Assembly: GCA_963681505.1 (NCBI GenBank)
Contig: OY811980.1
Span: 5,707,004-5,771,003, forward strand
From: Eunapius fragilis
Lineage: Eukaryota > Porifera > Demospongiae > Spongillida > Spongillidae
Length of the DNA stretch: 64,000 bases
Reading direction: 5' to 3'
The notes beneath the pieces were generated by a model. It did not search any database and was not told the DNA's origin. It was given only the letters and a program-made list of their open reading frames with translations. Within the stretch, counting starts at the first letter, position 1, and each line of letters begins with the position of its first letter. Made by a program: the position numbers and the translations under genes. Below are positions 56,861 through 64,000 of the stretch, one piece after another.

Positions 56861-59028
56861 CATTGGTTTTAATCAATTCATCATTATAGTATGATGTAGT
56901 AAAGACTTCTTTTTCATTGCAGTTAGTTGTTTGTTAGCTATTGGTTGAATACACAAAATGTTTCATAACATTCAATTCCCCCCACCTCTGTTTCCTCTAT
57001 CGGATATATAACAACAACACGCTGAGGAACTAGGTTATAGCGCTGATATCACTCCATCCAAAAATCGGGCTCTGTTTTAGAACATTCTGACCCGAGATTT
57101 GGTCGATGTCTAACCTGTTTGTAATGCTTTGGATTCATATCTGGCTCGCGCAGCGCTTACAATTAAGGCAAAAAATGATATACAAAAACCTTTTGGAGAA
57201 AATAGCTATGATGTAATTGATATTATGAAGAAAAAACTGCAAGTGCAAAGCCAACTGGAAAGTTAAGTAACAAACAAGGAAAGAAGGTGTTGGTATAATG
57301 GACTTAGCCTCGTTTCCAGGCCGTTTTTTAAAAAGTTGGAGGGGGGGGCGGGGGGGGGGGGGGGGGGGGGGGGTTTGGTACCGAAATGGCAATGTTTTAG
57401 CGAGCAAGGTTGAACCTGTCTTGTTTACTCCACCGGCTTCAGTAGGTCCTTCTGCATATCTCAGTCACTGTAGGACACCTTAGCCTTCTTCCTCCCAGGA
57501 TCATCAAAGGTCTTCCACGCTTGTAACTACCAGATGGTGCCTGTGGTTTGCTACCAATACTTTTATACACTCAAGTCTTTTTTTCCTGGAGTGGCAGCTC
57601 ACTAAGCCTAATGGTCTTCTGCAATTGCATTTTCTCCAATCTGTCATAGACACCATGTAGCAGCCCGGCGATACCTTAATTTTGCCGAGGTATTTGTTTT
57701 CTCCTGCTTTCCGTGCAGTACTCGTGGATTATACTTTTTACCTTGGAGGTGAGCTCTGGATGCATGTGTGGGCCCAACCAGCATTTTTTTGGGCACCAAA
57801 TGGTGTTTATGGGGGTGTCTCACTATCATCTAAAAACATGCTTGCAGTTGGGTCGATTGCATCAGTGATAGAGAAGCTAAAAGTTGGACAGCATGCCGCA
57901 TGGCAACACTGAGAGCATCCCATGATTCTGAAGTTCCAGTACACACATGCTTTTCGAAGAGCTGTGGAGACTTAAATTGGTACAAGTATACTGAGGGCAA
58001 ATGGCTCGACGTATTATATCCACCTTGCCAAGTTTTGATTCTCAAAATCACTCTTACTTACTTCTAGACTACCCCTTTCCATCTTTCTTTGCTTTTACAC
58101 AATTATTGGTGTTATCACTGCTGAGAAGTACAGTGACTCCTGTAAAGTTGACACTTTCTATTCCAATCTCATGTGATGATTGACATGAAGAAATGGACAA
58201 ACACCTCCTGCCCCAGACTGTTGTAAGGACAATTTCTCCTCATTTACACTTGTAACATACTGGGTTGCATAGAAATCTGAGGTGCCTGAGACACATGGGA
58301 GGAGAGGATGTGCCACATCTGCAGACTAATTGTGAGCAACAGCCTGAAAGGAGAGATGGCTCTGTTTTCATTTCCTCACACTTCTGGTGGTGCAGAGCTT
58401 AGTGGGTTTATATTCCTGATCTGGTTCAAAGGATGTTGACCTCTTGGAAGAGAATGATTGGTTAAGAGGTATGCAGTAATTTTAACCCAATGCAGGACAA
58501 GACCTGGCATGATGCCGACATTCCTGCTAGTGAGGTACAGTTAAAAATTGGAGGGCACAAAGGGGAGGCGGCTCATTCAAGATGAACTCAGATAGTGTGG
58601 TTTTTGGCAACGAGGTGCTGAGTCCATTCATGCCAAGTTTACATGCACGACTTGGCTTGGCATATACACAGAAATTACTGACAAAGTAAAGCATCTGCTG
58701 TGCATTGTCAAGGAGCACTTGATCAGTATAGCCCCTCAAGTTGTAGCTGCCATCCCCTACCACATAAGAGAAAAAGATTATTTAACATACATCTTCAAAC
58801 CCTTCAGTGTGCCCGGTGCACATAATTTATAGAAGTGCGTTTATGCCATGCAGTCAGTGGACATGCAACTCTGAACCCTTCAGAGAAATAGGGTGGCACA
58901 TTGGAATGCAATTAACAACACAAGTCAAGCGCCAAAATGTAACTAAGAACCCATACAGGCAATTAAATAAAACCACTGTCACATGGCTTGCGGCGAAACT
59001 GAGATCACACAAAGACGATTCCGTGACT
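56861..59028. other. 3' flank of the receptor phosphatase; unassigned
   Basis: AT-rich 3' flank up to about 57300. Poly-G runs occur at 57341-57373, next to AGCCTCGTTTCCAGGCC, and look like MITE debris. A minus-strand frame at 58763-58527 has protein-like composition (YTDQVLLDNAQQMLYFVSNF and SRACKLGMNGLSTSLPKTTL). It may be a remnant of a transposase or other element; I do not recognise it. I see no complete gene. Confidence 0.4.
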
Positions 59029-59091
59029 CAGGGGCGGATACAAAGGGGGGGGGGGGGGGGGGGGGGGAGGCAGCTGACGCTCCAGAATACG

Positions 59092-59155
<64 letters not shown>
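59029..59155. repeat. MITE end with poly-G and GT microsatellite
   Basis: CAGGGGCGGATACAAAG at 59029 matches the hAT-like MITE ends at 42743 and 43291. A poly-G run (59046-59067) and a GT run (59096-59155) follow. The other end of this element is not visible, probably because the palindromic element at 59180 was inserted into it. Confidence 0.55.
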
Positions 59156-59157
<2 letters not shown>

Positions 59158-59179
59158 TTGTGGTGGGGTGGGGGTGGGG

Positions 59180-59304
59180 TAGTCTCGGCTCCAGACCCAA
59201 CGGACGCAGCTGCGGATGGATTACATCACCGCTACGCGTCACTGACGCGTAGCGGTGTTGTAATCCATCCACAGCTGCGGCCGTTGGGTCTGGGGCCGAG
59301 AATA
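59180..59304. mobile_element. Palindromic MITE (TAGTCTCG family)
   Basis: TAGTCTCGGCTCCAGACCCA is mirrored by a segment ending TGGGGCCGAGAATA. The centre is CGCTACGCGTCA/CTGACGCGTAGCG. It is the best-preserved copy of the family seen at 43105-43201. Confidence 0.85.
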
Positions 59305-62300
59305 GGGGGCGGGGGGGATGCTTCCTAGCGGAAGAGGGGGTTACAGCCCCCTGCCCATGCGTGTAACGATGTTAGTTGCTTGAACACCTTGGGAAGATTG
59401 AGAAGCACAAAGACTCCCCATAGCCAAGCGGCAGATAGACAAAAACGTCCCGGCCTTTAAAAACGCAGTCTTCTGATAATGGCGAAGCGCTGGGTATCCT
59501 AGCTTAATACAGCGCTCGGACATGGCGGTTAAATAGCAGCGTTAGTATGCATACTAGATGGTAATATACAAATGGAATGTGATTATGACACCATTTGTTT
59601 ACCTTATACATGACTCACATGACTACCCGCATCTGATTGGTAGCGACAGAATTCTGTCGCTAAAAATGCCACGAAATTCGCCCTATTTTCGCCAGACGTA
59701 TAGTTTTTATTTATTTATACGTCTTGGTACGAGACTAGTACTGCGCGCTGCAACTCCGCAAAGCCATTCCGGCATCGGCCGCTGAAACATTTCAGATGGT
59801 TAGAAGGCCAATCAGAAGATGCAAAAACGTTATACTATACATGAATGAGCGTGCTTGATTTAAAAAAAAATCAGAATGGTTGGCGAACCATTCTTTAATC
59901 ATGATGTAAGGACATTGGTCTGGGGCTGAGACACAAGTGGCTGCGACGGCCCTGATATTACATAGGTCAGTCAGTACGCACTGAAATAAGTACCTCACTT
60001 CAAGCCATGAATCAGACATCTTTTTGTGCGGTAGGCCACGTGATTTTATACCCCTTATGAAATTAAGTTCAGAGGTGTTTCTTAACCATAGTATGGCTTA
60101 TAGGTGTAGCCACATTCGATCCAAAGGACATCGTTTGTCCGGTTCGTTGCTATGAGACAGCAAATCCCATTTCAAAATTTTTGGGCGGAGGGGCCTATTA
60201 ATTTCCACGCACTCGGTGAGAGCAGACCGCCGTGTATAGAACTTGCTACTGAGATGTACTTGTGATATGCGTCTTTATATGACCTTACGGGGCACCGTAC
60301 AGATAAATTCCGAAGCGATCGGTGCTATTGTCGTTCTTCAAAACCGTTCGCAGCTTGAGTTAAGAAGAAGAAAAAGAAAAAGAAGACGACGACCAAGATT
60401 TTTTAGGACTGAGCACCGTTTATGACACGGAACCAACGTAGAACTGTAGATCTTTGAGTTCTCGTTCCATATGCGATCCGTTTCTTCGTTGTCCCTGACG
60501 CGATTGAAGTTTTAAAAATGATCGCCGTCAATCAATCAATCGTATATTGAACCTGATTCTTCGAACTTACCTTTAACCCACAATGTTTTTAATTTTTAAA
60601 TTTTATTTATGTTTGTTTAGGGTTGGCATGTTCGTGAGGCAGCAATAACAATAAGGACTCAAATGGATGCACAATGTGAGAGTTACCCATTATTCACAAT
60701 GTGTTCATGTAGTGTACCTTGTTATCAACTTTATGAAGTGGTTTAATATTTTGTTGTACTCGTGAAGAATCCACACCTTTACCATTTAGTTTGGAAAGAC
60801 AATAGAATTAAAAAAAAAACCTTAGTCTCTTCCCCTGACTTATGTCACGCCGCATTCATGCACGTAGCGGTGATATAACCAGTCTGGAAACGAGGCTAGA
60901 AAAACATAATCAATCGCGCGCGAACATTAACTATGAGCACGAGCTCACTTCCTGTCGTTCCCAAACGTAACCGGTATTCATACGGGAAGTTACGATTTCG
61001 TTATACCATGTGCTATAGTGAACTTGGCAACTTCTGACAGCAACCCAGCAAAGAAAACGTCGGTGTCATATTTCGTGTGCCTCGTTGTCTGTTATTTACT
61101 TCGAACAAAGGATTGTATCATCTCAGTGAGCGTAAGCCCAGTGTGTTAGGATATGCGGTTTGATGTGGTTGTTGTGTACCGTCATGAAGGCGAGGAAACG
61201 AACTTAGAGTGCATGGCATTATATAGGTACATGCATGCTCGCACATACACACTCATGCTCCCACACAGGCACGCACACGCACCCTCGCATTTAACACACA
61301 ACGTACACTTAATTTAATTTATACGCAGGAATGCAATTAAGAATTAGGGCGTCGACGCGACCATGTATAGTGACGCGACGTTGTTTCATTTGTCGCGCTC
61401 TAAAAGAAGAACTAAGGCAGCGGCTACATGTGTTCTTCTTTGGATTGCTGCTCTAAATAAACTGACAGCTGTTTTTACCTAGCTCACAGATGTAATAAGA
61501 AGTTATTGCTACATGTTGTGGAGGAGGGTTGGGGGAGGGTTGGCCTATAGATGCGATAAGGCTGTTAACAATAACAGCACATGTAGGGTTCGTTTTCTTA
61601 GCAGGCCGGAAGGTTATACAGCAAATGCAGGTTTGGTTGGAAAGAGAGGCATTTGGTAATATGTAGTCCTTGAGCCAAGATACGTGCGCTAATGGGTTTG
61701 TAGGCATAACAACTTGATCAACTGGTTGCTATGTGTATGTATTTGCGCCATCCACGCATATATGGGTATGTGTGCACTGGTATATATGTTATTGTACAGT
61801 AAAGTTTAATCAGCAGGTTATTATCCAGAGTAGGGAGTTTTATGTGTAACATATACTGTAGTGGGTAGTACAGAGAGAAACATAATCTCCCATAACCTAT
61901 GGCAAGATTTGTCTCTTTGGGAGGATGAGGCACAGCCCCCCTAGGTATAATTACACTTGCCTCCTCACTTGATGTCCCCCCCCCCCCCCCCCCCATTCCC
62001 TCCTCCCCTCACCAACCGGCTGGGCTGTAGCCTTATTAGCATAAGTAGGATAACCCTTTGGCTCATGGACTGCTGCAGCACAGGGCAGGGAACCACCATT
62101 TATATCTGTAGGGGCTTGTGTGAATACAATATAGTGGTTGGTACAAATGAAGGTATGAATGTGTGGTATGTGGACCCTCACACCCACTCCCATGCACCTC
62201 TTTGCCAAATATTGGCCAGGACAACTAAGTCAATGCCATTAACCTTACATGGATAATAAATGATGGGCTGCATCCTATGGGTTTATTTTGGTAGGCAAAG

Positions 62301-64000
62301 TGTACCTGCCACCCACCAGATACGAAGTGAATCCCAAATAGAGTTATGTTACGTAGTAATCAGAGAAAGGTGCTGTATCTCAGATACCATACACTGGTCA
62401 ACTTCCTGCCGATTTATAGCCTGCAACTCAAATGTATATGGGTAAAACAAATTCAGTAAACGATGCATGTTGCAGGGCAGAAATGTTGATCTACACTATG
62501 CCAGCCTTAATGATGTAGCACATGTAGGTATTCTTTAGTTGTGAGCTTAATAACTTCATTGTATTGCGGTTACTTACTTATATGGTATCATGTTTACTTC
62601 ATGGTTTGGGCTTCTTTTCCTGCTGTCACATGTATTCATCATTGTAATGTTATTCTGACTATTGACTGTTTTTTTACTTCATTTTGATGATGTAATGTCT
62701 TTAGAATTTTTATGATTGAGCATTAGAAACAAGTACTGTGCCTAAGAAATAACTTCGGATATTTGTTTTGTCCAGAAGTTTACAGCATTCTACTCTATTG
62801 GTATTATTAAAGGAAAGGAAAGTCTAATGAAGTGGTGCCTCATCATAGGTCAAGTTTTATTACCACTGTCAGGGATCTCCATGTAGAGTAAAAGCTCAAG
62901 CATGATTTCTTTCACTCTGAGCTCTCACCTAGTGTACTGCAGAAAAATGCAGCATGTTTATAAACTCGGTTACATCTTTACAATTGGCTCTATACACATG
63001 TACCAGTTTTGGCATTGTGGAGCTCTTTACTATGCACTGTCACAACAGCTGTTGCAGTGGAAATTTTTTCTTAGTCACAAATTTTTGCTATCATACCCAT
63101 TATCAGTTTGATTCTCCAAGTTACTATTTTTGCAATTATCTTATGCCCCTAATGGCCCAGCACACATATCGCCTAGTGTATATGTGTAAGTTGTGGTGAC
63201 TTCTGTTGCTGGCAATATGTTGCCCAGAGTTGTGCACTATTCAACTTTGGGTGACTATTTTAAACTAACCGCAATCAATAGTTAATAAAATGCACTTTCT
63301 GCATCCATTCAAACAAAGTCTGTTCTTTTCTGTATAGCCGATGCCCCTCTGTACTAGTTGGTAGTATGCTCTCTGAGAACTGCAACATCCTCATTCTAGC
63401 CAAGATGGAACCTATTTTGATCTTTTTCGACGTCTTTGCTTTCTTCTAAGCAAAATTGCTAAAACCACCACGCAAACACCTAGAATCTTTGTATGCATAC
63501 TAATCCGTATCTAAATAAAAGAAGTCTCTATTAGTTGGTTACCCACACCTACAACTGCTGGTATTAGTTGTGGGCGACATCGCTTAGTGTGTACCTGACC
63601 TAAAAGAAACAATATCATTGGTGACTAGTTTCTGGTGATATTGCCGAACTAATGTGTGCTGGGCATTCAATCAAAATATCACTCAGGTGATTTAAGACTG
63701 GCTACACTTGAAATGTTTAAATGACTGCCAAAGGAATTGTTTATTCTTACTCAGGGACCTTACCACAGGATTCATAATGTCCCAGATTGGTAACACTTTA
63801 TTAACTTTATAATTATATAATGTCGTTTCTATGACAACGGTTACATGTGGGAAGTATTTAATTGAATGTTGAAATTGAAAACCCAGATGATAAGAATATC
63901 GTTTTTCGCATGTTTCTACAGCTCTTCTATTCCAGGAATACCCATACGTAATCACCTTGATAGGCATATTGATTGGTATTTTGAAACGCTTAGAGTGCTT
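59305..64000. other. No supported gene; AT-rich with scattered repeats
   Basis: An Arg/Lys-rich plus-strand run (RRRKRKRRRRPRFF at about 60365-60405) may be a fragment of a transposase N-terminus. A CA-rich stretch lies at 61230-61310, and a poly-C run at 61977-61994. Short frames at 61453-61707 and 61951-62208 (minus) have no recognisable domain. I see no complete gene, tRNA or rRNA. Confidence 0.45.
59641..59662. repeat. Perfect 22-nt palindrome
   Basis: TAGCGACAGAATTCTGTCGC followed by TA is a perfect palindrome. A second inverted pair (GACGTATA/TATACGTC) lies 35 bp downstream and leads into a TACGAGACTAG end. It is probably the core of a MITE. Confidence 0.7.

Noticed and set aside
58527..58763. 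Minus-strand frame as a host gene
   Set aside because: Composition is protein-like, but there is no recognisable domain, no convincing neighbouring exon and stops nearby. It is left as possible element debris.

Overview
The window is animal nuclear DNA, most likely from a sponge (demosponge). The genes have many exons with GT-AG introns, often only about 50-75 bp. They encode metazoan-only families: an adhesion GPCR with a GPS site, a receptor tyrosine phosphatase with Ig and FN3 domains, a LOTUS/Tudor germ-granule protein and an EXTL2-like glycosyltransferase. The sponge call is an inference from compact introns, gene families and style of mobile elements; I could not test it by database search.

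Layout: 1-1,690 holds broken pieces of a reverse-transcriptase element. Three genes follow on the minus strand: an EXTL2-like glycosyltransferase (5,594-2,646, 4 exons), an intronless 7TM receptor (7,758-6,853) and a long TDRD7-like gene (24,688-8,443, about 24 exons). The TDRD7-like introns are packed with minisatellites, microsatellites and foldback (inverted-repeat) elements. A gap of about 0.8 kb separates it from two large plus-strand receptor genes. The first (25,549-35,156, 33 exons, about 2,443 aa) has 13 Ig domains, three FN3 domains, a hormone-receptor motif, GAIN/GPS and 7TM. The second (44,649-56,860, about 41 exons, about 3,198 aa) has a signal peptide, 21 Ig domains, two FN3 domains, one TM and two tyrosine phosphatase domains. 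Both models stay in frame through every junction I placed, so both genes look intact.

Between the receptors lie a degraded Ty3-type integrase piece, a decayed Ty3-like element whose integrase precedes its reverse transcriptase (Gmr1-like order), and several MITEs. The last 7 kb contains MITEs and no gene I can support.

The most interesting object is the receptor pair. Two proteins with unrelated signalling ends (G-protein-type 7TM and tyrosine phosphatase) carry ectodomains built from the same Ig exon family. In each gene the Ig exons form a three-fold higher-order repeat: A-B-C-D x3 in the GPCR and A-B-C-B-C-B x3 in the phosphatase. The core of the B exon is almost identical in nucleotide sequence across both genes. 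This suggests recent duplication, exon exchange or gene conversion, and a candidate polymorphic cell-recognition locus.
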